The position numbers were made by a program, and so were the translations under genes. Below, in pieces: positions 1 through 6,168 of a stretch of 7,260 nucleotides of DNA. Origin of the DNA: Thermoflexibacter sp. (GTDB taxonomy: Bacteria > Bacteroidota > Bacteroidia > Cytophagales > Thermoflexibacteraceae); contig JALOMS010000238.1 of NCBI GenBank assembly GCA_025455345.1, forward strand, positions 1 to 7,260, read 5' to 3'. The notes under the pieces were generated by a model, which ran no database searches, was not told where the DNA came from, and saw only the letters and a program-made list of their open reading frames with translations. Each line of letters begins with the position of its first letter. Position 1 is the first letter of the stretch.

Positions 1-21
1 ATGTTGATAATCTTGGTATTA

Positions 22-39
22 TGAACTTCTATGAGTTCA
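22..39. repeat. Short inverted repeat near the left edge
   Basis: TGAACT (22-27) and AGTTCA (34-39) form a 6-bp stem with a 6-base loop. No T run follows on either strand, so it is not called a terminator. It may be part of the neighbouring REP-like repeat, but a chance occurrence is possible in AT-rich DNA. Confidence 0.3.
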
Positions 40-46
40 ACCTTAC

Positions 47-111
47 GCCTCTACGAGGCTTAAAAATGTGGAGATTTTCTATATGCTACCAATATTTAAT
101 CCCTAACAGGC
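47..111. repeat. REP-like intergenic repeat (degenerate)
   Basis: This stretch is downstream of the GH28 stop. It has a small hairpin GCCTC-TAC-GAGGC (47-59), an AT-rich spacer, then GCTACCAATATTTAATCCC (85-103) running into a second, shorter palindrome CCT-AAC-AGG (102-110). From memory, Bacteroidota genomes carry many intergenic repeats built as a hairpin plus a GCTACCAATATT core, often linked to RAYT/IS200-type transposases; I infer this is a worn copy. No T run follows either hairpin on the minus strand, so it is not a convincing terminator for GH28. Confidence 0.5.
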
Positions 112-147
112 TTAGAATACATATTTATTTAAATAAGTTGTCTAATA

Positions 148-1524
148 TCATTTTTGCTTGGAGATAAGAATATTATCTGCAAACTTAATTTCCTCTGATT
201 GAGGCATTTGCTCTATTTTTACATTGGAAAGCAATACATTTTTGATGTGTTTTGCCTCTACCCCCACTATTTTCATACCTATTTTTCCTACTTTCTTAAA
301 TTGCAAATTATTAAGGTAAAATTGTTGAAAATCAGGAGGATAGTTCCCCCCGCGATAGCTATGATAATCCATTTGGAACAAAATACCTATATTTTTACAA
401 TTTTCAAAAGTCATATTGCGAACAAAAATATTTTTAATGCTTCCCCCCCTGTCCAAATTGCATTTGAAATTGATTCCGTTAGGCGTGTCAGAAGTTACGC
501 AATTTTCCACAAATACATTTTGCACACCGCCCGACATTTCTGAGCCTATGCAGAAGGCATTGCCCACATTGGATTTAAACTTACAATTCCTAACTATCAC
601 ATTTTGAGTACCTTTTCTTCCCCAAGCGTCATTGTCGCGACCTGCTTTGATAGCAATAGGGTCATCATCAGTATCAATGTCGCAGTTCTCAATCAGTACA
701 TCTTCGCAAGAGTCAGGGTCTATGCCATCGTCATTGGTTGTTCCTTTGCGAATAGTTAAGTTCCTGATAGTAAGATTTTTAGAAAATACAGGGTGAATAG
801 TCCAAAAAGGGCTTGACTTTGCTGTAAAACCTTCTAACAAAATATTTTTACATTCATAAAACTCTATTAATGAAGGTCTTAGATAATGATTTTCACCAAA
901 AACTCGCTTGTCTTCGGGTATCAAATCATTGCCCATCTGCCGCAAAATTTTCTTGTCATTGTCTTGGTTTTTGCCATTGTTGTCCTTTTTCCAAAGACTC
1001 CAAGTGCCTTCCGTTTGTCCGTCAAGCAAACCTTCGCCTGTAATTGCCAAATTTTCTTGCTGATACGCATAAATCAGTGGAGAATAATTGTAACAAACTG
1101 TTCCTTCCCAACGCACCTTCACTGCGGGAAGGTAGTCTTGTGGATTAGTCCCAAAGCGAATAACTGCCTCTTTTTCAAGGTGTAAGTTGGTATTAGAAAG
1201 CAGATGAATTGCTCCATTGACTATGTAATTTCCCTTGGGAACAAGGACTTTCCCACCTCCGCTTTCGTTGCAAGCCTTAATTGCCCTTTCAAATACTTTT
1301 TTATTATCCGTTTTTCCATCTGCCACTCCACCAAAGTCTTTGATATTAAATACTTTATCTTGAAAAATAGGCACTTTAATCCGTTCTAAAATAGAGGGAA
1401 CACTTGCCCAACCCGCTTTTTCTTGTTGGCGCGCTGTTTTTAAGTCAAACTCCTGCTGTTGAGCTACTTTATTGGCTTGGCAAGCAAGCATTAAAAAAGA
1501 TACAAATACAATTAATTTTCTCAT
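148..1524 (-). CDS. GH28 polygalacturonase-like lipoprotein with variant substrate-binding motifs
   Basis: A 458-residue right-handed beta-helix glycoside hydrolase. A short signal peptide ends LMLAC with Cys15 as the likely lipid anchor; no acidic surface-export residues follow, so the side of the outer membrane it faces is unclear. FNIKDFGGVADGKTDN (59-74) is the usual start of the GH28 fold; CYNYSPLIYAY (144-154) and ITGEGLLDGQ (161-170) resemble Bacteroides exo-polygalacturonase-type members. The catalytic aspartates appear present: NDD at 264-266 (canonical NTD) and the DD pair Asp287-Asp288. The canonical GHG is GNA (321-323) before IGSEMSGGV, and the RIK motif is NFK (352-354). The histidine and arginine that contact galacturonate in characterised family members are therefore replaced, suggesting an altered substrate. 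It lies 26 bases downstream of GH2 with no terminator, so the two are probably co-transcribed. No intrinsic terminator is visible after its stop. Confidence 0.88.
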   Translation of the reverse strand: MRKLIVFVSFLMLACQANKVAQQQEFDLKTARQQEKAGWASVPSILERIKVPIFQDKVFNIKDFGGVADGKTDNKKVFERAIKACNESGGGKVLVPKGNYIVNGAIHLLSNTNLHLEKEAVIRFGTNPQDYLPAVKVRWEGTVCYNYSPLIYAYQQENLAITGEGLLDGQTEGTWSLWKKDNNGKNQDNDKKILRQMGNDLIPEDKRVFGENHYLRPSLIEFYECKNILLEGFTAKSSPFWTIHPVFSKNLTIRNLTIRKGTTNDDGIDPDSCEDVLIENCDIDTDDDPIAIKAGRDNDAWGRKGTQNVIVRNCKFKSNVGNAFCIGSEMSGGVQNVFVENCVTSDTPNGINFKCNLDRGGSIKNIFVRNMTFENCKNIGILFQMDYHSYRGGNYPPDFQQFYLNNLQFKKVGKIGMKIVGVEAKHIKNVLLSNVKIEQMPQSEEIKFADNILISKQK

Positions 1525-1550
1525 TTACAATTGTTTACAAATTATAGTCA

Positions 1551-4229
1551 TTAATCTGCGTCTGCGCCTTCTGCTTTTTTAGTCTTTTCTGTTTCAAAAC
1601 TAAAATAAATTTGCATATTCGTTTTTACGGTTTCTCCTTCTTTGTAAGCAAGTGCTTTGACCTCATTTGCACCTTCCTTAAAATCCACTTTCCAAGTATA
1701 ACTTTCTGATTTTAAACGCTTTTCTTGCGAAATTCCATTGACAAATAGTTCTACATTTTCGCAATTGCTAAATACTTCTATTTCTTGTTTTGCGCCTTTT
1801 TCGCCTGTGCGGTGCGTCCACGTATGCGAATTGATATACACCATAGGTTTGCTTGTCCATTGGCTTTGGTAAAAGTAATACACGCTCTTGGGTTTGCGGT
1901 CGTAAGTCATCATTCCTTTTTGGTTGATGTGTGGGATATTGCCAATTTTTGCCCAACTTGAAAAGTCAAACATATTCCAAAGTGTGCTTCCCAAGACCCA
2001 ATCATTTTTACTGATATAGTCCCAATAGGCTTTATGAAAGGCAATTTGGTAACTTTCAGAATGGTCAAAACGCATAGGGCGCGACACGTGAAAACCGTAT
2101 TTGCCCTCTGCGCCGTACTCACTGACCAATATTTTCCAATTGGGCTTGTCCTGATGTTCCTTGTCCATGATTTTTCCAAAACCGCTAAAAGTTTCCAACC
2201 CTTCATACACATCTGCGCCTGTGTACCAACCAAAATAGCGATTTCTACCCTGAATATCAGTAAGTTCCATTATTCTATTGTCCACCAAATCGTTTTGGGC
2301 TTGCACTGTTGGGCGGTAAGGGTCTAAGGCTTTTACTTTTTTAGTTACCGCTTCGGTACATTTTAACGCCCACTCAACCACATCTGGCGTAAAACTTTCG
2401 CGGTAGTATTCGTTACCCACGCCCCACATCACGATAGAAGGGTGATTTTTATCTCTTAATATCATTTCTTCCATCATTTTTTCTGCATTTTTTACGAAAT
2501 TTTCTGTTCCCACCGAATTGACTACGGGAATCTCCGCCCATACCATAATACCCAGACTATCACATAGATACAGCTCGTAAGGGTGATGAGGATAGTGGGA
2601 CATACGAATAAAATTGACCCCCATTTCTTTCATCAGTACATAATCTCTGCGTTTGGCAGTGCTGTCCATTGCCCAGCCTGTTCCGTAGCTATCTTGGTGA
2701 GCATTTACACCTTTGAGTTTGGTATATATATCATTGATAAAGAAGCCCTTATCTGCTGTAAATTCTATTTTCCTAAATCCAAAAGACTCGCTTTTTTCGT
2801 CTATTGCCTTGCCGTTTTCGTCATACATGGTAGAAACAATGCGGTACAAAATAGGGTTTTCTGGACTCCACAATTGCGGGTTTTTGAAATTTGTAAATAC
2901 TTGGTTTACAGTGTCTTTCTTTTCAGCAGGCAGATTAACTTCCAAGACCTGCGAAAGTGCAATTTCGTTGTAAGGATTGATGAGATTGGTAACTAATTTG
3001 ACTTTCTGATTGGTTTTACTTTTGTTGTTAAAAATAGTAGTTACCTCAAAATCAGCACTTTTAAAGTTTACATTTTGGGTGGTAATTTTGATGTCTTTGA
3101 TGAAATATTGATTCCAAATCTCAAATTCTACTTCTCTGTAAATACCTCCTTGGAAATTGTAATCTGCGGTATGCGGGGGAATGTCAAAATCAAAGCGATT
3201 ATCTACTTTGACGGCTAAAATGTTTTCTTTGTCAAGGAGCAAGTGTTCGTTTAGCCCAAAGTGAAAATCTGTATAACCGCCTATGTGCTTGCCCACATAC
3301 TTGCCATTTAGCCAAATCTGTGCTACCTGATTTGCCGCTAAAAAGTTGATTTTGAAATGCTTATCTTTGTTTTCCGCAGACGATATTTTAAACTTTTTTC
3401 TGTACCAGCCCACTCCTCTCTTAAACATTTCAATAACATCAATGGTATCTCTGATATTTCGCAAGTCAAAGACTTTCATGCCATTCCAAGTATGAGGGAG
3501 GTTTACCTGTTCCCATTTTTTGTCATCAAAAGTCATGGTTTCCGCGCCTTGGGCTTCTCCAAAAAAGAATTTCCAATCTTGATTAAAAGGTATTTTTTTT
3601 CGTAAGTGCTTGTTTTCCTGCCAAGTAACTACTGTATATTCGGCAGGTGGAATAACGATATGAATAAATTTTGCTTCATTTTCATTCATTTCATATTCTA
3701 AACGGCGATTGGTTTTAAAAATCTCTTTGGGCAATTCAATGATTACTTTTTGCTTTTTAGGACTAACTACAAACAGGAAAGTTTCATTTTCTGCCACAAA
3801 TTCACGCTGTAAACCAATGTGATAGCAGTTGGATTTGATTTTGGCGGTGATGTCGTTGGGGAAGTCCCTGCGTCTGCCGTTGGTGCGACTTTTTCCTGCT
3901 GTTCCTACCCAAGAATCGTAGTAAAACACGTTCCTTTTCTTGCCTTTGACGGTAGCATTAAAAATTCCTATCCAATTCCAATCTTTGGGCAAAGTAGGTG
4001 CAAATTCTAAGTCGTGTTTGGTGTCTTTTGCCTCCGTAAAGCCCAAGTAGGGTATTTCATAAACCGTTTTCCCAAGAATTTTTGTGTTTTCAGCAATAGA
4101 GGGAGTCAAAATCAATGTTTTATCTCCTTGCAAGCCTCCTAAAACAAGTTCTTGGGCAAAAAGGTGGCGAGATGGTAGAAATAAATGAGAGATGACAAAA
4201 GCAAAAAAAATAAGTGTCGTTTTTTTCAT
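1551..4229 (-). CDS. Secreted glycoside hydrolase family 2 (beta-galactosidase-like) with extra N-terminal domain
   Basis: An 892-residue enzyme, probably periplasmic or exported, predicted to remove beta-linked terminal sugars by a retaining mechanism. A Sec signal peptide is followed by likely cleavage after Ala25 (LFA/QE); there is no lipobox. Residues about 27-205 are a domain I do not recognise. Residues about 211-375 form the GH2 sugar-binding sandwich (LPHTWNG, GWYRKKF, GGIYREVEFE), about 376-485 the Ig-like GH2 domain, and about 490-780 the TIM barrel. Visible active-site elements: RMSHYPHHP (542-550), WAEIP (564-568), the acid/base Glu607 in WGVGNE and the nucleophile Glu704 in VSEYGAE, 97 residues apart. 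Residues about 780-870 resemble a DUF4982-like domain (VFSNCENVELFVNG), and the tail is charged. GH2 also includes beta-mannosidases, beta-glucuronidases and arabinopyranosidases; the motifs favour a galactosidase-type enzyme, but specificity is inferred. The gene follows a terminator by 29 bases and precedes GH28 by 26 bases. Confidence 0.9.
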   Translation of the reverse strand: MKKTTLIFFAFVISHLFLPSRHLFAQELVLGGLQGDKTLILTPSIAENTKILGKTVYEIPYLGFTEAKDTKHDLEFAPTLPKDWNWIGIFNATVKGKKRNVFYYDSWVGTAGKSRTNGRRRDFPNDITAKIKSNCYHIGLQREFVAENETFLFVVSPKKQKVIIELPKEIFKTNRRLEYEMNENEAKFIHIVIPPAEYTVVTWQENKHLRKKIPFNQDWKFFFGEAQGAETMTFDDKKWEQVNLPHTWNGMKVFDLRNIRDTIDVIEMFKRGVGWYRKKFKISSAENKDKHFKINFLAANQVAQIWLNGKYVGKHIGGYTDFHFGLNEHLLLDKENILAVKVDNRFDFDIPPHTADYNFQGGIYREVEFEIWNQYFIKDIKITTQNVNFKSADFEVTTIFNNKSKTNQKVKLVTNLINPYNEIALSQVLEVNLPAEKKDTVNQVFTNFKNPQLWSPENPILYRIVSTMYDENGKAIDEKSESFGFRKIEFTADKGFFINDIYTKLKGVNAHQDSYGTGWAMDSTAKRRDYVLMKEMGVNFIRMSHYPHHPYELYLCDSLGIMVWAEIPVVNSVGTENFVKNAEKMMEEMILRDKNHPSIVMWGVGNEYYRESFTPDVVEWALKCTEAVTKKVKALDPYRPTVQAQNDLVDNRIMELTDIQGRNRYFGWYTGADVYEGLETFSGFGKIMDKEHQDKPNWKILVSEYGAEGKYGFHVSRPMRFDHSESYQIAFHKAYWDYISKNDWVLGSTLWNMFDFSSWAKIGNIPHINQKGMMTYDRKPKSVYYFYQSQWTSKPMVYINSHTWTHRTGEKGAKQEIEVFSNCENVELFVNGISQEKRLKSESYTWKVDFKEGANEVKALAYKEGETVKTNMQIYFSFETEKTKKAEGADAD

Positions 4230-4258
4230 ATAAAATGAAGATTTTAAAAGTATTTTTT

Positions 4259-4293
4259 AAAAAAAGCCTTGATAATCAAGAACTATCAAGGCT
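4259..4293 (-). terminator. Intrinsic terminator, minus strand
   Basis: A perfect 10-bp stem (AGCCTTGATA at 4265-4274 pairing with TATCAAGGCT at 4284-4293) encloses a 9-base loop. Read on the minus strand it is followed directly by six T (4264-4259). The plus-strand side has no T run, so it acts only on leftward transcripts. It lies 228 bases past the lipoprotein stop and ends 29 bases before the GH2 start codon. It should therefore end the receptor-lipoprotein transcript, or act as a read-through point or attenuator in front of GH2. The loop holds a second copy of CTTGA that could form a shorter competing hairpin. Confidence 0.85.
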
Positions 4294-4363
4294 AATGCTA
4301 CGGCTATGTAAAAATAAAAATAGATAACTTGCTTAAATAATTATAATTAATTGCTTCTTTATC

Positions 4364-4465
4364 AACCACTAAGACACGGGGTGTCCCACACCAAAACACT
4401 AAGGATTTTAGATATATTTTTAATGTATTTTTCAAATTTCTTCGTGATTTTGTGTCTTAGTGGTT
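4364..4465. repeat. Palindromic intergenic repeat element (CACTAAG type), about 102 bp
   Basis: Perfect 14-bp terminal inverted repeats, AACCACTAAGACAC at 4364-4377 and GTGTCTTAGTGGTT at 4452-4465, enclose an AT-rich centre. If the 15 bases at 4378-4392 are skipped, the inverted repeat continues imperfectly for about 18 more bases (AAAACACTAAGG against the reverse complement of the right side, AAAATCACGAAG). CACTAAG occurs twice in the left arm. There is no open reading frame inside. From memory, CACTAAG/CACGAAG intergenic palindromes recur in many bacterial genomes including Bacteroidota, which would make this a MITE- or REP-like element. That is not provable from one copy. AATTGC lies just outside each end (4349-4354 and 4473-4478) but is too short and offset to call a target duplication. 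Confidence 0.7.
4378..4392. repeat. 15-base mini-hairpin inserted in the left arm of the CACTAAG element
   Basis: The 15 bases interrupt the alignment between the two arms of the surrounding inverted repeat. They contain a perfect small palindrome, GGTGT-CCC-ACACC (4380-4392). An overlapping alternative hairpin, GACAC-GGG-GTGTC (4373-4385), shares bases with the left terminal repeat. Seen directly: the interruption and the pairing. Inference: it is a later insertion, or a variable hairpin cassette, within an older palindromic element. Confidence 0.5.
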
Positions 4466-4521
4466 AAAAATCAATTGCAACGGTGAATCGTTAGTTAAAT
4501 TAGGCAAGATGTCTAATGAAA

Positions 4522-6108
4522 TTATCTGATTGTTCCATCGCTGTTCTTGCACCAAGTCCCATCTGCTGTCCAGTCACCTGCGGCATTGCGGATAGCTCCT
4601 CTGAAACCTGCATTGGTAAACCAAGCATTGAAAGAAGAGGGGTTGAAACTAACCGTAGGTTCGGCAGTAGGGACAGGATTTCCTGCGCCAATCCCTGCAA
4701 TAATATCTGTGGAATTGTTGAAAACTGCTTGTGAAAATACAGTGGCGTTATCCCTAAAAACTGTTCCGCGAATGTTAAAAGTTGCAGAATGAGCAAAGAA
4801 GCGATTGCCAGAAAGGTCTGTACTTGCCGTTCCGTTCTCTGCCCTAAACGCAAAATCGGGCATACTGGCAATGATAGAATTGGCTATGCGGTAGCCTGTG
4901 GTCGTATTGCGAATACGCACCCCATCTGCCGAGCCTATACCTGCCACATTCCCAGGTCCCAAAAGCGTCATATTGGTAATGGTTGGGTTGGAGCCATCTC
5001 TGCTTTCCAACTCTCCTCCATCGCGGTTCAGTGTAGTCATTGCTACCCAAAACTGCCCGAAGCCCGTGTAACCCACAAAGCCGTCATCATCAAGGCGATA
5101 GCCTCCGTCCACTGCGTCCGTAGTGAGTAAATATTTGGCTCTGGTTGTGCCACCATTGAAGCGGATTCCCTGCCCAAAAGACTTGAAAGATTGCAAATAT
5201 TGGATAGTAGTTCCCGCGCCTACGGAATTGAAACGTATTGACCCTGTGGTGCTTAAATCTTGTGGGTCTCTGCCACCGTACTCCAAACGAATGTAAGAGA
5301 GCGTACCAGAGTTGTCATTGGCATTTTCGCGCGCTTTTCCGTAAATGTCCAGCCCCTGCCAATCTCCTGCGGCGGGAGCAGTCCCTCTCAGTACCTTGTC
5401 AGAAGTCATCAAAATGGGGCGGTCTTTGGTGCCTTGCGCTCTGATGAATGCTCCCGCAGGAATACGGAAAGTGGTAACAATTTGTGGATTTTCGGTATTG
5501 GCATAGATTTCTGTACCTGCTTGCAAGATAAGCGTCAGCCCTTCTTCTACGGTAAATGTTCCACGAATCATGTACGCCTGTCCTGCTCTTAGGGTATATT
5601 CGTCTATGTTGATGATAGTATTTGGCGACCCCGCAGGTGGCTCTAAGGAAATGACCTCGCGCCCCCCAATGGTTATTCTTCTTTCTAAAAATAAAGCTCC
5701 TACAACATTGATTGTAAAGTCTTGACGCTTAGATACTGTCCCTTGTTTGTCCGTTACCTCAAAAGTCAATTTGATGACATCGCCTTGTTTGGTGGTAGCA
5801 GGAACGGGATATTCATACGTAATATTGCTTGACAAAGGGTCTGTGAAATTGGTAATTTCAGTAGCAGGCGTGCTTGGTGCATTATTGATTGATTGCGTTA
5901 TTTTTACACTTTGCAAACCTACGGCAGACTGAGCGGTAAGCTGAACGCGCGCCACTCCACCAGATACGCCTTGCCGACTGTTCCTTCCGTCTGTAAAAAA
6001 TACTTGTGGTTCGGGAAATTTGTATTCAAAATCTTTTTTCTCACAACTACTCAAAATCACAAGCGTAAAAAAAGTAAGGTATAAAATATTTATATTTAAT
6101 GTTTTCAT
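4522..6108 (-). CDS. Surface-type lipoprotein: Ig/cadherin-like domain plus probable right-handed beta-helix
   Basis: The product is 528 residues of unknown exact function. The start is the ATG at 6108-6106; a TTG two codons upstream (6114) is possible but less likely. A hydrophobic signal peptide ends in the lipobox LSSC, with Cys22 followed by EKKDFE. The charged stretch after the cysteine resembles surface-export signals of Bacteroidota lipoproteins. Residues about 33-137 look like an Ig/cadherin-type sandwich (FEVTDKQGTVSKRQDFTINV). Residues about 160-460 have short repeated strands rich in G, N, T and I, including GDWQGLDIYGKA and SYIRLEYGG, as in parallel beta-helix proteins. No catalytic motif is recognisable, and no C-terminal type IX secretion domain is evident. 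It lies directly downstream of the receptor, where SusD would normally be, so I infer a glycan-binding surface partner. It has no visible SusD (TPR-type) sequence. A beta-helix lyase-like enzyme is an alternative. Confidence 0.85.
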   Translation of the reverse strand: MKTLNINILYLTFFTLVILSSCEKKDFEYKFPEPQVFFTDGRNSRQGVSGGVARVQLTAQSAVGLQSVKITQSINNAPSTPATEITNFTDPLSSNITYEYPVPATTKQGDVIKLTFEVTDKQGTVSKRQDFTINVVGALFLERRITIGGREVISLEPPAGSPNTIINIDEYTLRAGQAYMIRGTFTVEEGLTLILQAGTEIYANTENPQIVTTFRIPAGAFIRAQGTKDRPILMTSDKVLRGTAPAAGDWQGLDIYGKARENANDNSGTLSYIRLEYGGRDPQDLSTTGSIRFNSVGAGTTIQYLQSFKSFGQGIRFNGGTTRAKYLLTTDAVDGGYRLDDDGFVGYTGFGQFWVAMTTLNRDGGELESRDGSNPTITNMTLLGPGNVAGIGSADGVRIRNTTTGYRIANSIIASMPDFAFRAENGTASTDLSGNRFFAHSATFNIRGTVFRDNATVFSQAVFNNSTDIIAGIGAGNPVPTAEPTVSFNPSSFNAWFTNAGFRGAIRNAAGDWTADGTWCKNSDGTIR

Positions 6109-6168
6109 TTTCAATGCTTTTTAAAATTTTAAGATATTGATTTACTTAAAAAATTGCTGTTTGGGGAA

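Noticed and set aside
125..136. TTATTTAAATAA palindrome just after GH28
   Set aside because: An AT-only palindrome is expected by chance in such DNA and has no loop to make a terminator.
199..543. Plus-strand open frame of 114 codons opposite GH28
   Set aside because: It is fully antisense to the GH28 helix region, with biased composition and no recognisable motif.
2583..2996. Plus-strand open frame of 137 codons opposite the GH2 gene
   Set aside because: It is antisense to a clearly coding GH2 gene with intact motifs, and its translation shows no domain pattern.
4294..4363. Possible promoter for GH2 (TATTTTTA near 4320)
   Set aside because: It misses the final G of TAnnTTTG and has no TTTG box at the expected distance upstream; the region is simply T-rich.
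4500..4871. Minus-strand open frame of 123 codons overlapping the lipoprotein 3' end
   Set aside because: It overlaps the lipoprotein in another frame; the lipoprotein frame has the signal peptide and fold pattern, and this one does not.
6109..6114. TTG start two codons upstream of the lipoprotein ATG
   Set aside because: The ATG at 6108-6106 gives a standard signal peptide (MKTLNINILYL) and is the more usual start; the TTG adds only two residues.
6121..6132. TTAAAATTTTAA palindrome between receptor and lipoprotein genes
   Set aside because: It consists only of A and T in a low-complexity gap, with no GC stem or proper loop, so it is not a terminator or a credible operator.
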